From Kribbella solani (GTDB taxonomy: Bacteria; Actinomycetota; Actinomycetes; Propionibacteriales; Kribbellaceae), in contig NZ_JACHNF010000001.1 in the NCBI RefSeq assembly GCF_014205295.1, forward strand, positions 2,666,001 to 2,730,000: 64,000 nt of DNA, written 5' to 3'. This document shows positions 16,295-24,939 of this stretch, piece after piece; position 1 is the stretch's first letter; every line of letters starts with the position of its first letter. The notes under the pieces were generated by a model. The model did no database searches and was not told where the DNA came from. It saw nothing but the letters and a program-made list of their open reading frames with translations. The position numbers were made by a program, and so were the translations under genes.

Positions 16295-17614
16295 GTGACG
16301 GAGGCGAATGATCAGCTTCGCCACGCGCGCGAGCGCGTGGAGTCGCCTCACGCTCCGGGCCAGCCGGCGTCCCGCCAGGACCTCGCCGAAATGGTCAACG
16401 AATGGGTCTGGCAGCATCGTGGCCGCCGGACCGACCTTGACGCCAACTACATCGGCAAGCTCGAACGGGGACTGATCAGGAGCCCTCAGGCCGACTACCG
16501 AGCGGCCTTGAGAGCTATTACTGGCGTGCGCACGGACCCAGAGCTGGGCTTTCGGGTGCGGCGCCACTCATCCCCAGCGGTGGAGAACGTGGATCGAAAA
16601 GGGTTCATCCGAGCAGTCATCGGCGTTGGCGCCGCAGCGGTCAGCTCAGCGCCACTCCTCGAGTTACTGACACCCGATCAAGCCACGCCGGTACCGAACA
16701 TCGTGACGCAGACCGATATCGACGGCGTCCGCACGGCAGCACAGGTCTTCGGCTCTTGGGACAACCATTACGGCGGCGGGCTGGCGCGCGAAGCAGTCAT
16801 CGCACAGCTGCGCCACTCGGCCGAGATGCTGGACTCGCGCTGCCCCGAGAAACTGCGTGGCGAACTGTTCTCCTCGGTCGGCTTCCTCGGCCACGTTTGC
16901 GCCATGATGGCCTTCGATGCGTATGCACACGACGACGCGCGGCGGATGTTCCGCTTCACCCAGGCCTGCGCCGATGAAGCTGGCGACTGGAACCTGCGCG
17001 CCAAGACCCTGTCCTCGATGGCTCGTCAAGCCATCTGGTGCGGCGATCCGGACCAAGGCCTGACCCTTACCGAAATGGCCTTGGTGCGGGCCGACCGCCT
17101 GACAGCGACCGAGCGGGCCATGCTGCTGGCGGCTCGCGCTCGCGCCCTGGCCAAGCTCGGCCACGTGCAGGAAACACTGCGAACGGTCGGACTGGCCGAT
17201 GAACAGTTCTCACAAGCCGATCCGGTCAACGATCCCGCTTGGATGCGTTACTACGACCAGGCGCAGCACCTCGGTGACACCGGGCACGCATTGTGGGACC
17301 TCGCTATTCGCCAGGGTGAAGCCGAACAAGAAGCGGCCTCCAGGTTGGCTAGCGCGGTCGCCGGCCATACCGAAACCTATGTGCGCTCGCGCGCTATGAG
17401 CGGGATCAAGCTGGCGTCCCTGACTATGACGGTCGGTGATCCACGGGAAGCCGCGGCAATCGGGACGCAGGCGCTGAAGGACGCGCGGTCTCTTCGCTCG
17501 CGCCGGGCCGCCGACGACCTTCGCGACCTAGGACACCGCGCCACGGTGTTCGAGCGGGTCGCCGAGGTTGCCGAGCTGCGTAACGACATTCGCAATGTGC
17601 TGGCCGCCTCGTGA
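16295..17614 (+). CDS. XRE-family HTH regulator with TPR-like C-terminal region
   Basis: 439 aa. An N-terminal helix-turn-helix (about 5-75) with SRQDLAEMVNEWVW and YIGKLERGLIR is followed by a hydrophobic GFIRAVIGVGAAAVSSAP segment and a long alpha-helical TPR-like region (about 150-435) with repeats such as MLLAARARALAKLGHVQETL. This architecture is widespread in streptomycete-type actinobacteria as a ligand-responsive regulator. GTG 16295 is used; no ribosome site is seen, so the mRNA may be leaderless. Its TGA overlaps the phosphotransferase GTG (GTGA), making a two-gene unit. It is divergent from the 30-aa/66-aa pair. Confidence 0.75.
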   Translation: MTEANDQLRHARERVESPHAPGQPASRQDLAEMVNEWVWQHRGRRTDLDANYIGKLERGLIRSPQADYRAALRAITGVRTDPELGFRVRRHSSPAVENVDRKGFIRAVIGVGAAAVSSAPLLELLTPDQATPVPNIVTQTDIDGVRTAAQVFGSWDNHYGGGLAREAVIAQLRHSAEMLDSRCPEKLRGELFSSVGFLGHVCAMMAFDAYAHDDARRMFRFTQACADEAGDWNLRAKTLSSMARQAIWCGDPDQGLTLTEMALVRADRLTATERAMLLAARARALAKLGHVQETLRTVGLADEQFSQADPVNDPAWMRYYDQAQHLGDTGHALWDLAIRQGEAEQEAASRLASAVAGHTETYVRSRAMSGIKLASLTMTVGDPREAAAIGTQALKDARSLRSRRAADDLRDLGHRATVFERVAEVAELRNDIRNVLAAS

Positions 17615-18495
17615 CCGTGCCACTGTCAGAGGTTGTGCTCAAGCAGGCCTGCGCTCAGGTCGGCCTATCCTCATCTGGCGCCGAACCAATCCGGCTTGGT
17701 GAGAACGCGATTTACCGCCTCCCTGGCCAGGTGGTGGTGCGGATTGGGCGGAGTGGGCAGCTCGAAGCTGCTACGAAGGAGGTAGCTGTCTCGCGTTGGC
17801 TCGCATCTATGGAGGTGCGAGCAGTCGAGACCGTTCCGGGCATCGATCAGCCAGTCGTGATCGAGGGCGCACCAGTGACCTTCTGGCGAGAACTTCCCGA
17901 GCACCGCCACGGCACGCCGCCCGAGGTTGCCGCCGTGCTCAAACGACTGCACGCCGGCCCACTGCCGACCAACCTGGAGCTTCCACCAGTCGCACCGTTT
18001 GTTCGTCTGCGTGAGCGCATCGATGGCGCGACGACACTGAGTGAAGACGATCGGACGTGGCTACGTGAGCAACTCGCCCGACTCATGGAGGCGTTCGACG
18101 ACCTGCCAGCCAGCCTGCCGCAGAGCGCAATTCATGGCGACGCCTGGGCGGGCAATGTCGTCGTGAGTGATAACGGCCCTGTGCTGCTTGACCTCGAACG
18201 CTTCGCACTTGGACCGCCCGAGTGGGATCTGGTGAGCACCGCTGTGCGGCTCAGCACGTTCGGCACGATGACAGCTGAGGAATACCGAGCCTTCGCGGCC
18301 GCCTACGGCCATGATGTGCTCGAGTGGGACGGATTCGAGGTGCTGCGCGACATCCGCGAGCTGCGAGTGACCTGCTATGCAGCTCAGCGCGCGAGTGAGG
18401 AGCCGTCACTCCGACCGGAAGCCGAGCTGCGAGTTGCCTCCATTCGCGGTCTACGCGGGCCGCGGCCTTGGCCAGACTGGACGCCCCTGAGTTGA
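17611..18495 (+). CDS. APH-type phosphotransferase
   Basis: 294 aa. An aminoglycoside phosphotransferase/choline kinase fold: GENAIYRLPGQVVVRIGR at the ATP-binding lobe, catalytic HGDAWAGNVVV (about 171-181) and LLDLERFALGPPEWDL (metal-binding Asp). The substrate may be a drug, a sugar or a homoserine-like metabolite; sequence does not tell. The GTG start lies in GTGA with the regulator stop, so it is made with the XRE protein; linked regulator-kinase pairs are common in actinobacteria. Codon usage is slightly less GC-rich than core genes nearby, in keeping with the accessory region. Confidence 0.8.
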   Translation: MTVPLSEVVLKQACAQVGLSSSGAEPIRLGENAIYRLPGQVVVRIGRSGQLEAATKEVAVSRWLASMEVRAVETVPGIDQPVVIEGAPVTFWRELPEHRHGTPPEVAAVLKRLHAGPLPTNLELPPVAPFVRLRERIDGATTLSEDDRTWLREQLARLMEAFDDLPASLPQSAIHGDAWAGNVVVSDNGPVLLDLERFALGPPEWDLVSTAVRLSTFGTMTAEEYRAFAAAYGHDVLEWDGFEVLRDIRELRVTCYAAQRASEEPSLRPEAELRVASIRGLRGPRPWPDWTPLS

Positions 18496-18527
18496 GAGTC
18501 AAAGCCCGTCACGCAAGGTTCCGCCGT

Positions 18528-18543
18528 TCGAACGTATGTTCCA
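18528..18543 (+). promoter_or_regulatory. LexA/SOS-box-like sequence
   Basis: TCGAAC-GTAT-GTTCCA matches the actinobacterial SOS box TCGAAC-N4-GTTCGA with one mismatch. No DNA-damage gene follows; only a 19-codon ORF at 18560-18619 (begins MNRRYPFAEHG) that could be the start of a deleted gene. It lies 33 bp past the phosphotransferase stop. Confidence 0.45.
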
Positions 18544-18689
18544 TCCTGGCCATGTGGGCATGAACCGGCGCTATCCGTTCGCCGAGCACGGGACGGACGT
18601 CCGTCAGGGGACGACCTGATGTGCGATTGAGTTGGGTCGGAGCATCACAGCTCACGATGCCCCGGCCCCAGGCATCGACCTGCATGGGC

Positions 18690-19092
18690 GTACGTGCGAC
18701 TGCTTCTGGTGCAGGTATGGATTAGAGCAGTCCGTGTAGTCGCGGGCGGTGCGGTTACGTACTAGGCGCGCAAGCGCCGACTGTCCGGCGACAGCCCGGA
18801 AGCACCGGCGCTAGCCGGGGGCGGGTGGGAGCGCGCACAGCGGGCGCGGGAGGAGCGGAGCGACGGAGTGCGCGCAAAGCACGCGTGGGGTGTACGCGCG
18901 GCTACTTCTGGTGCAGGTGTTGATAGAGCAGTCCGGGTGGTCGCGGGCGGTGCGGTTGCGTACGAGGCGCGCTAGCGCCGACTGTCCGGCGACAGCCCGG
19001 AAGCACCGGCGCTAGCCGGGGGCGGGTGGGAGCGCGCATGGCGGGCGCGGGAGGAGCGGAGCGACGGAGTGCGCGCAAAGCACGCGTGGGGC
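18690..19092. repeat. Tandem 201-bp repeat with internal hairpins (2 copies)
   Basis: Copy 1 runs about 18690-18891 and copy 2 about 18892-19092, near-identical with a few substitutions and one 1-nt indel (landmark CTGTCCGGCGACAG at 18781 and 18982). Each copy holds three short perfect stem-loops: GGCGC-N4-GCGCC (18765-18778), CTGTC-CGGC-GACAG (18781-18794) and CCGGC-GCTA-GCCGG (18805-18818), then a purine-rich GGAGCGGAGCGACGGAGTG stretch. Nothing coding is evident. Confidence 0.8.
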
Positions 19093-19103
19093 GTACGTGT
19101 GGG

Positions 19104-19155
19104 GTGCGCTGGGCGGGGCGTACGCGTGGGTGCGCCGGGCGGGGCGTACGCGTGG
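19104..19155. repeat. 26-bp tandem repeat (2 copies)
   Basis: Two adjacent 26-bp units (19104-19129 and 19130-19155) differ at a single base (GCT versus GCC). Each ends in GGGGCGTACGCGTGG. A third partial GGGGCGTACGTGTGG precedes them at the end of the 201-bp repeat. They abut the PRPP synthase stop codon. Confidence 0.8.
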
Positions 19156-19157
19156 AG

Positions 19158-20135
19158 TTAGAACGGGAGTTTGGGTTGGGGTGGGGCGTGGGTGGGGTCT
19201 ACGCCGTCGAAGAGGCTGCTTACTGATTCGCCGTCGTGGATTCGTTTGATGGCTTGGGCGAAGAGGGCGGAGACCGAGGTGACCTGGAGTTCGGGGAAGC
19301 CGGCCGGGCGGGGGACGGTGTCGGTGCTGATGACCTCGGTGACGGAGGGGTGGGTGCGGAGGCGGTCGACGGCGGGGCCGGCGAACAGGCCGTGGGTGCA
19401 GGCGACGGCGGCCTGGGTGCAGCCGCGGTCCTTGAGGCGGTCGAGGAGTTCGATGATCGAGCCGCCGGTGGCGATTTCGTCGTCGAGGATGATGGCGCGT
19501 TTGCCGGCCACCTCGCCGACGATCGCGTCGATCACCACGCGGTCGTCCGCGAGCCGCTGCTTGCTGCCGGCCGCGACGGGTACGCCGAGCAGGCGCGCGA
19601 ACTGGGTCGCCGTCTTCGCGTTGCCGAGGTCGGGGCTGACGACGACCGTGTCGGACAGGTCGCGGCCGCGGAAGTGGTCGGCGAGTACGCCGATCGCGGT
19701 CAGGTGGTCGACCGGCACCGAGAAGAAGCCGTGTACCTGCGGCGCGTGCAGGGCCATCGTGAGTACGCGATTGGCACCGGCGGTCGTGAGCATGTCCGCG
19801 ACCAGCCGCCCACCGATCGAGATCCGGGAGGCGTCCTTCTTGTCGGAGCGCGCGTACGCGTAGTGCGGGATGACGGCCGTGATCTGCGCCGCCGACGCGC
19901 CACGCGCGGCGTCGATCATCAGCAGCAGCTCCATCAGGTGTTCCTGCGTCGGCGGTACGAGCGGTTGCACGATGTACACGTCTCGTTGCCGGCAGTTCGT
20001 CTGGAGTTGGACTTGTAGGCAGTCGTTGCTGAAACGATGGATTTCCACCGGTGACAGCGGAACGCCAAGATCACTGCAGATCTGCTCCGCCAACTCGGTG
20101 TGGGCACTTCCGCTGAACACGACGATTTCTCGCAC
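19158..20135 (-). CDS. Ribose-phosphate pyrophosphokinase paralogue
   Basis: 325 aa. Makes PRPP from ribose 5-phosphate and ATP in the family. Visible features: VFSGSAHTELAEQI, EIHRFSNDCLQVQL, DVYIVQPLVPPTQEHLMELL, VIPHYAYARSDKKDASR and the PRPP loop AIILDDEIATGGS. Several family positions differ from housekeeping Prs (SNDCLQVQL in place of the usual FSDGE-type pattern, DDEIATGGS in place of DDMIDTGGT), so it is probably a second, divergent copy. GTG 20135 has GGGGAG 4 nt upstream; longer frames are unsupported. It is last in the minus-strand run after aroG and ltaE. Confidence 0.82.
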   Translation of the reverse strand: MREIVVFSGSAHTELAEQICSDLGVPLSPVEIHRFSNDCLQVQLQTNCRQRDVYIVQPLVPPTQEHLMELLLMIDAARGASAAQITAVIPHYAYARSDKKDASRISIGGRLVADMLTTAGANRVLTMALHAPQVHGFFSVPVDHLTAIGVLADHFRGRDLSDTVVVSPDLGNAKTATQFARLLGVPVAAGSKQRLADDRVVIDAIVGEVAGKRAIILDDEIATGGSIIELLDRLKDRGCTQAAVACTHGLFAGPAVDRLRTHPSVTEVISTDTVPRPAGFPELQVTSVSALFAQAIKRIHDGESVSSLFDGVDPTHAPPQPKLPF

Positions 20136-20187
20136 GGCTCTCCCCGAAACGCTGCGACCCGAACAGCTGCACCCTATCCCGAGGTGT

Positions 20188-21240
20188 TCATCCGGCGATG
20201 ATCCGGGCCAGTGTTTCGGCCGCGGCACGGCAGTTCGACGCCGACGCGTCGAGATGTGTGACCACCCGCAACTGCGTGGCGCCGACCCCGCCCACCAGCA
20301 CGCCACCACCACGAGCGGCCTCAACCACCTCCGCCACCGACTTCCCGGTACCGGCGAGGTCCGCGACGACGATGTTCGTCTCGACGTGATCCGGCTTCAC
20401 CGACCCAGGCGCCGCGTCGGCGAGCACACTCGCGATCAACCGGGCATTCGCATGGTCCTCAGCCAGCCGCTCCACGTTGTGCTCCAACGCGTACAGCCCG
20501 GCCGCGGCCAGCACGCCCGCCTGCCGCCACCCGGCACCGAGCCGCTTCCGCCAGACCCGCGCCTCCCGGATGAGCTCCGCCGGCCCGACCAGAACCGAGC
20601 CGACCGGCGCTCCCAGTCCCTTCGACAGGCAAACGCTCGCAGCCGCCGCCCGGGACGCGAAGGAAGCGGGTGTACGCCCCGTGGCCACCGCCGCGTTCCA
20701 CAGCCGCGCGCCGTCCAGATGCAGCGGCAGACCGCGCGCGTCGAGCTCATCGGCCAGCGCGTCGTACTCGTGCTGGATCGACCCGCCGCCGAAGTTGTGC
20801 GTGTTCTCGACCGAAACGGCCGACGTCTGTACGAAGTACGGCCCGAGGTCCGGCGCGATCAGCGCCCGGATCTGCTCGAGATCGATCAGTCCGGCCGGCG
20901 CGCTCCAGGTCCGGGTGGTGACGCCGCTGGCGGCCGCGTGTGAGCCGAGCTCGGCGCGGACGATGTGGGCGCTCGCCTCGCACAGCACCTCGCCGCCGCG
21001 CGGCACCAGGGCGCGTACGCCGAGCACGTTCGCCAGCGAACCGGTCACCGTGAACAGACCGGCTTCGTGCCCGAGCAGACCGGCGACGTGCTCTTCCAGG
21101 GCGTTGACGGTCGGGTCCTCGCCGTACACGTCGTCGCCCAGCGGCGCAGACGTCATCGCCGCCAGCATGCCCGCCGAGGGCCGCGTCACGGTGTCGGACC
21201 GAAGATCGATCACGCCGGTCGCGCCGGCCGCACCGGTCAT
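20188..21240 (-). CDS. ltaE: Low-specificity threonine aldolase
   Basis: 350-aa PLP enzyme cleaving threonine/allo-threonine to glycine and acetaldehyde. Shows the family start [43 protein letters not shown] and the PLP lysine in [17 protein letters not shown] 21240 overlaps the aroG TGA (21237-21239) as ATGA, so translation is coupled; the open frame upstream lies inside aroG and is not used. Cytosolic, likely tetrameric by family. Confidence 0.88.
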   Translation of the reverse strand: MTGAAGATGVIDLRSDTVTRPSAGMLAAMTSAPLGDDVYGEDPTVNALEEHVAGLLGHEAGLFTVTGSLANVLGVRALVPRGGEVLCEASAHIVRAELGSHAAASGVTTRTWSAPAGLIDLEQIRALIAPDLGPYFVQTSAVSVENTHNFGGGSIQHEYDALADELDARGLPLHLDGARLWNAAVATGRTPASFASRAAAASVCLSKGLGAPVGSVLVGPAELIREARVWRKRLGAGWRQAGVLAAAGLYALEHNVERLAEDHANARLIASVLADAAPGSVKPDHVETNIVVADLAGTGKSVAEVVEAARGGGVLVGGVGATQLRVVTHLDASASNCRAAAETLARIIAG

Positions 21241-22610
21241 GCCTGCGCGCCCCGCAGCCGCTCGGCCACCAGGAACGCCAGCTCGAGCGACTGGTGCCGG
21301 TTCAGCCGCGGGTCGCAGGCGGTCTCGTAGCGGTTCACCAGGTCCTCGGCGACCAGCTCCTCGCCGCCGCCGAGGCACTCGGTGACGTCGTCACCGGTGA
21401 GCTCCATGTGTACGCCACCCGGCCATGTCCCGACCTGTTCGTGCGCGTCGAAGAAGCCCTGGACCTCGTCCATCACGTCGTCGAAGTTGCGGGTCTTGTA
21501 CCCGTTCGGCGTCTCGTACGTGTTGCCGTGCATCGGGTCGCAGACCCACGCGATCGGCGAACCGTGGTCGCGGACGGCCTCGAGCAGAGGAGGCAGCGCG
21601 GACCGGATCTTGCCGGCGCCCATCCGGGTGATGAAGGTCAGCCGGCCTTCGATGCCCTTCGGGTTCAGCTTGTCGGTCAGCGCCCGGATGTACTCGGGCG
21701 TGGTCGTCGGGCCGATCTTCACGCCGAGCGGGTTCGACAGCGAGGCCAGGAACTCGACGTGCGCGCCGTCCAGCTGCCGGGTCCGCTCCCCCACCCAGAG
21801 CAGGTGGCCGGACACGTTGTACGGCTGCTCGGTGCGCGAGTCGATCCGGGTCAGCGCGTGCTCGTACTCCAGGATCAGCGCCTCGTGCGACGCGTAGAAG
21901 TCGACCGTCCGGAACTCGTCGGAGGTCGCGCCGCAGGCCCGCATGAAGGCGAGCGCGCGCTCGATCTCGGACGCCAGCTGCTCGTACCGGCGGCCGACCG
22001 GCGAGGACTTCACGAAGTCGGTGTTCCAGGCGTGCACCTGGTGCAGGTCCGCGTACCCGCCGGTGGTGAACGCGCGGGTCAGGTTCAGCGTCGCGGCGGC
22101 CGCGTTGTACACGCCGCGGAGCCGGTTCGGGTCCGGAATCCGGGACTCGGGGGTGAAGTCGAAGCCGTTCACGGCGTCACCGCGGTACGACGGCAGCGTC
22201 ACGCCGTCGCGGGTCTCCTCGCCGGAGCTGCGCGGTTTCGCGTACTGGCCGGCGATCCGCCCGATCTTCACCACGGGCACGCTCGCGGCGTACTGGAGCA
22301 CGACCGACATCTGCAGCAGCACCCGGAGTTTGGCGCGGATGTTCTCGGCGGTCACGCCGGCGAACGTCTCGGCACAGTCGCCGCCCTGCAGGATGAACGC
22401 CTCACCGCGGGCGACCGCCCCGATCTTCGTGGTCAGGTCGTCGCACTCACCGGCGAACACCAGCGGCGGCAGCGTCCGGAGCTCACCGATCACCTGGTCG
22501 AGCACAGCCGGGTCCGGCCATTCCGGCTGCTGCAGCGGCTTGAGCGCCCGCAACTCGTCAAGAGTCGGAACCCCAGGCACCTCACCGGTCGTCAACGTCG
22601 CAAATTGCAT
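21237..22610 (-). CDS. aroG: Class II 3-deoxy-7-phosphoheptulonate synthase
   Basis: 457 aa. First shikimate-pathway enzyme, condensing PEP and erythrose 4-phosphate. Class II (plant/mycobacterial) type: PEWPDPAVL near the N-terminus, [26 protein letters not shown] (metal Cys), [53 protein letters not shown] [11 protein letters not shown] and [10 protein letters not shown]. Typical full length. Syntenic with mycobacterial aroG (Rv2178c). It shares a minus-strand run with plsC and a DUF2237 gene upstream and ltaE downstream. The ribosome site is weak (GGGG). Confidence 0.93.
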   Translation of the reverse strand: MQFATLTTGEVPGVPTLDELRALKPLQQPEWPDPAVLDQVIGELRTLPPLVFAGECDDLTTKIGAVARGEAFILQGGDCAETFAGVTAENIRAKLRVLLQMSVVLQYAASVPVVKIGRIAGQYAKPRSSGEETRDGVTLPSYRGDAVNGFDFTPESRIPDPNRLRGVYNAAAATLNLTRAFTTGGYADLHQVHAWNTDFVKSSPVGRRYEQLASEIERALAFMRACGATSDEFRTVDFYASHEALILEYEHALTRIDSRTEQPYNVSGHLLWVGERTRQLDGAHVEFLASLSNPLGVKIGPTTTPEYIRALTDKLNPKGIEGRLTFITRMGAGKIRSALPPLLEAVRDHGSPIAWVCDPMHGNTYETPNGYKTRNFDDVMDEVQGFFDAHEQVGTWPGGVHMELTGDDVTECLGGGEELVAEDLVNRYETACDPRLNRHQSLELAFLVAERLRGAQA

Positions 22611-22652
22611 GCCCCAACTCTAGGCGAACCCGTCCAGCGGGCCGCGATCGTC

Positions 22653-23045
22653 TCAGGTGAGTGAGCCAGGATCCGGGGGTACGTCGACGGCATGGCTGCG
22701 GAGTACGCCGAGGGGGACGGTTTCGAGGGAACGGACGTGGGTGGCGGCCAGGACGACCGGGGTCGCGGCGCCGGCGCGGTAGGACTGGAGCCAGCGGGCC
22801 GCCACGACACACCAGCGGTCGCCGGGCTCCAGGCCGGGGAAGCCGTACTCGGGGCGTGGGGTGATCAGGTCGTTCCCCACCGATGCCTGATGGGTCAGGA
22901 ACTCGGCGGTGACGACCGCGCACACGGTGTGGCTGCCGAGGTCCTCGGGGCCGGTGGTGCAGCAGCCGTCACGGTAGAAGCCGGTGACCGGATCGGTGCC
23001 GCACTCCTCCAGCGGCTCGCCGAGCACGTTCAGGTCGCGGTCCAT
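22653..23045 (-). CDS. DUF2237 family protein
   Basis: 130 aa. Starts MDRDLNVLGEPLEECG and carries the DUF2237 stretches TGFYRDGCCTTGPEDLGSHTVC, FLTHQASVGNDLITPRP and GDRWCVVAARWLQSY. Several conserved Cys residues (about 15, 28, 29) suggest metal or redox function, but no activity is known to me. ATG 23045 lies 11 nt after the plsC stop, in the same transcription unit. Confidence 0.8.
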   Translation of the reverse strand: MDRDLNVLGEPLEECGTDPVTGFYRDGCCTTGPEDLGSHTVCAVVTAEFLTHQASVGNDLITPRPEYGFPGLEPGDRWCVVAARWLQSYRAGAATPVVLAATHVRSLETVPLGVLRSHAVDVPPDPGSLT

Positions 23046-23056
23046 GGCGGCAGCGG

Positions 23057-23821
23057 TCAGCTGGCCTTCGTGTCGCCGAGGCGGAGGTGCTCGTCGACCG
23101 ACTCGCCGGCCTTGATCAGTTCCTTCGCCTTGTCCGCGTACATGTCGACGTACTCCTGGCCGGACAGGTCCATCAGCGCGTACATGATCTCGTCGGTGAC
23201 CGAGCGGAGCACGAACCGGTCGCGCTCCATGCCCTCGTACCGGGAGAAGTCCATCGGCGTGCCGAACGCCACACCCGGACGGACCAGGCGCGGCAGCAGC
23301 CGGCCCTTCTCGCGGTAGAACCACTTCGGCCAGATCCGGCCCGGCGGCTGCAGCTTCTCGGTGCCGATCATCGCCACCGGGATCACCGGTACGCCGGCCA
23401 CGATCGCCATCCGGGCGACGCCGGTCTTGCCCTTGTACAGCCGGCCGTCGGGCGAGCGGGTGCCCTCCGGGTAGATCCCGAACAGGCCGCCCTGCTCGAG
23501 GATGCCGAGGCCGGTGTTCAGCGCGGCCAGCGAGGCCCGGCCGCCGGAGCGGTCGATCGGGATCTGGCCGACCGAGCGGAAGAACGTCGCGACCAGCTTG
23601 CCCTTCAGGCCGGGCGCGGTGAAGTACTCCGACTTGGCCGGGAAGACGATCTGCCGCGGCACCGAGACCGGCAGGAAGATCGAGTCCGAGAAGGCCAGGT
23701 GGTTACTGACCAGCAGCGCCGGGCCCTCGGTCGGTACGTGCTCGACGCCGGTCACCTTCGGCCGGAAGAACAGCTTGACCAGTGGCGCGACCAGGAACCG
23801 TCTCAGGAACAGGTACAGCAT
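23057..23821 (-). CDS. 1-acyl-sn-glycerol-3-phosphate acyltransferase (PlsC family)
   Basis: 254 aa. Acylates lysophosphatidic acid to phosphatidic acid at the membrane in phospholipid synthesis. Motif I is NHLAFSDSIFLP (H-x4-D), motif II region GQIPIDRSGG, motif III EGTRSPDG and motif IV VPVIPVAMIG. A hydrophobic N-terminus (LYLFLRRFLVAPLV) could associate with the membrane. GGAGG lies 9 nt before ATG. Position matches Rv2182c at the mycobacterial locus. First gene of the minus-strand run to prs. Confidence 0.88.
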   Translation of the reverse strand: MLYLFLRRFLVAPLVKLFFRPKVTGVEHVPTEGPALLVSNHLAFSDSIFLPVSVPRQIVFPAKSEYFTAPGLKGKLVATFFRSVGQIPIDRSGGRASLAALNTGLGILEQGGLFGIYPEGTRSPDGRLYKGKTGVARMAIVAGVPVIPVAMIGTEKLQPPGRIWPKWFYREKGRLLPRLVRPGVAFGTPMDFSRYEGMERDRFVLRSVTDEIMYALMDLSGQEYVDMYADKAKELIKAGESVDEHLRLGDTKAS

Positions 23822-24156
23822 CCGCCTCGACCTCCGTCATTCGCCGGCACATTCCGACTCGCTCACCCGACAACGCTCACCGACCCATAGTCGGTCAGTA
23901 CCCACTTCCGGCACCAGTGCCCGCCGGTGGCGGTCCGGCGACGACTTCGGCACCGACCGTTCCGGACCGGACACTACGTTCCAGCTTCCCTCTCAGGCAA
24001 TGTCACCGCCAGGAATGTAGGCGTTGCGCACCGTGTTGTCACCTCGATGCAGACTGGATGCAGACTGGGCGCGACCCAGATGCGACGATTGACACAACGC
24101 GCCGGCCGCCCCCGGTCCGCGCGTTGTGAGGACCGTGACCCGGCGAGGAGTCGAGC
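23822..24156. other. Divergent intergenic region with 11-bp tandem repeat
   Basis: 335 bp between plsC (minus) and the alpha/beta hydrolase (plus). The 11-mer GATGCAGACTG occurs twice in direct tandem (24046-24056 and 24057-24067), about 90 bp before the hydrolase start, and could be a binding site. No confident promoter hexamers or small gene were seen. Confidence 0.4.
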
Positions 24157-24939
24157 GTGCCAGTGCAAGCCCACGCGGAGGAGTTTCGCAGTCCCGGGAC
24201 CGGGGAGAACGCGGCCGTCGGCGTGCTGCTCAGCCATGGGTTCACCGGTTCGCCGATCTCGATGCGGCCGTTCGGCGAGCACCTGGCCGCGCAGGGGTAC
24301 GGCGTCGCGATCCCCCGGCTGCCCGGGCATGGGACCAGCTGGCAGGAGATGAACACCACCGGCTGGCCGGACTGGTACGCCGTGCTCGACAACGAGCTGG
24401 CGCGCCTGCGCAAGGAGCACGACCAGGTGTTCCTGGTCGGGCTGTCGATGGGCGGCTGCCTGGTGCTCCGGCTGGCCGAGCAGCACGGCGCCGACATTTC
24501 CGGACTGGTCCTGATCAACCCATCGGTCCGCACGGACGACAAGCGGCTCGTACTGCTCCCGGTGCTGGCCCGCCTGCTGCCGTCCTTCCCGGGCATCTCG
24601 AACGACATCAAGAAACCGGGCGCGAACGAGTACGCGTACGACCGGATGCCCTTGCGCGCGCTGCACTCGCTGTCCCAGCTGTGGAAGGTCACCCGGGAGG
24701 ATCTGGCCAAAGTCACGCAGCCGGTGCTGTTGTTCCGCAGTACTGTCGATCATGTGGTGGAGCCGAGCTCGGGGCGGACGGTACTGTCCTCGATCTCGTC
24801 CCGCGACGTGACCGAGACCCTGCTCGAGGACAGCTATCACGTGGCAACTCTGGACAACGACGCACCGCGGATCTTCGCGGACTCGGCAGCCTTCATCGAG
24901 CGGCTGAGCGGGTCGGTGAGCGGTAGCGATGATGCGTGA
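24157..24939 (+). CDS. Alpha/beta hydrolase (carboxylesterase/monoacylglycerol lipase type)
   Basis: 260 aa. Est30/YvaK-like serine hydrolase: LLSHGFTGSP oxyanion-hole loop, IPRLPGHGTSWQEM, nucleophile GLSMGG (Ser about 107), catalytic Asp in STVDHVV and His in SYHVATLDND. Likely hydrolyses medium-chain esters or monoacylglycerols in the cytosol. GAGGAG lies about 9 nt before GTG 24157. The 3' end overlaps the next gene start, so they are co-translated. Confidence 0.85.
   Translation: MPVQAHAEEFRSPGTGENAAVGVLLSHGFTGSPISMRPFGEHLAAQGYGVAIPRLPGHGTSWQEMNTTGWPDWYAVLDNELARLRKEHDQVFLVGLSMGGCLVLRLAEQHGADISGLVLINPSVRTDDKRLVLLPVLARLLPSFPGISNDIKKPGANEYAYDRMPLRALHSLSQLWKVTREDLAKVTQPVLLFRSTVDHVVEPSSGRTVLSSISSRDVTETLLEDSYHVATLDNDAPRIFADSAAFIERLSGSVSGSDDA

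Larger units (their letters stand above)
18496..19157. other. 662-bp non-coding region with SOS-like box and tandem repeats
   Basis: After the phosphotransferase stop come a LexA-type box (18528-18543), a 14-bp palindrome GACGGACGTCCGTC (18592-18605), a possible 19-codon ORF (18560-18619) and then two copies of a 201-bp repeat and two copies of a 26-bp repeat. No convincing protein gene is present. This is the right border of the accessory island, abutting the PRPP synthase stop. Confidence 0.6.
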
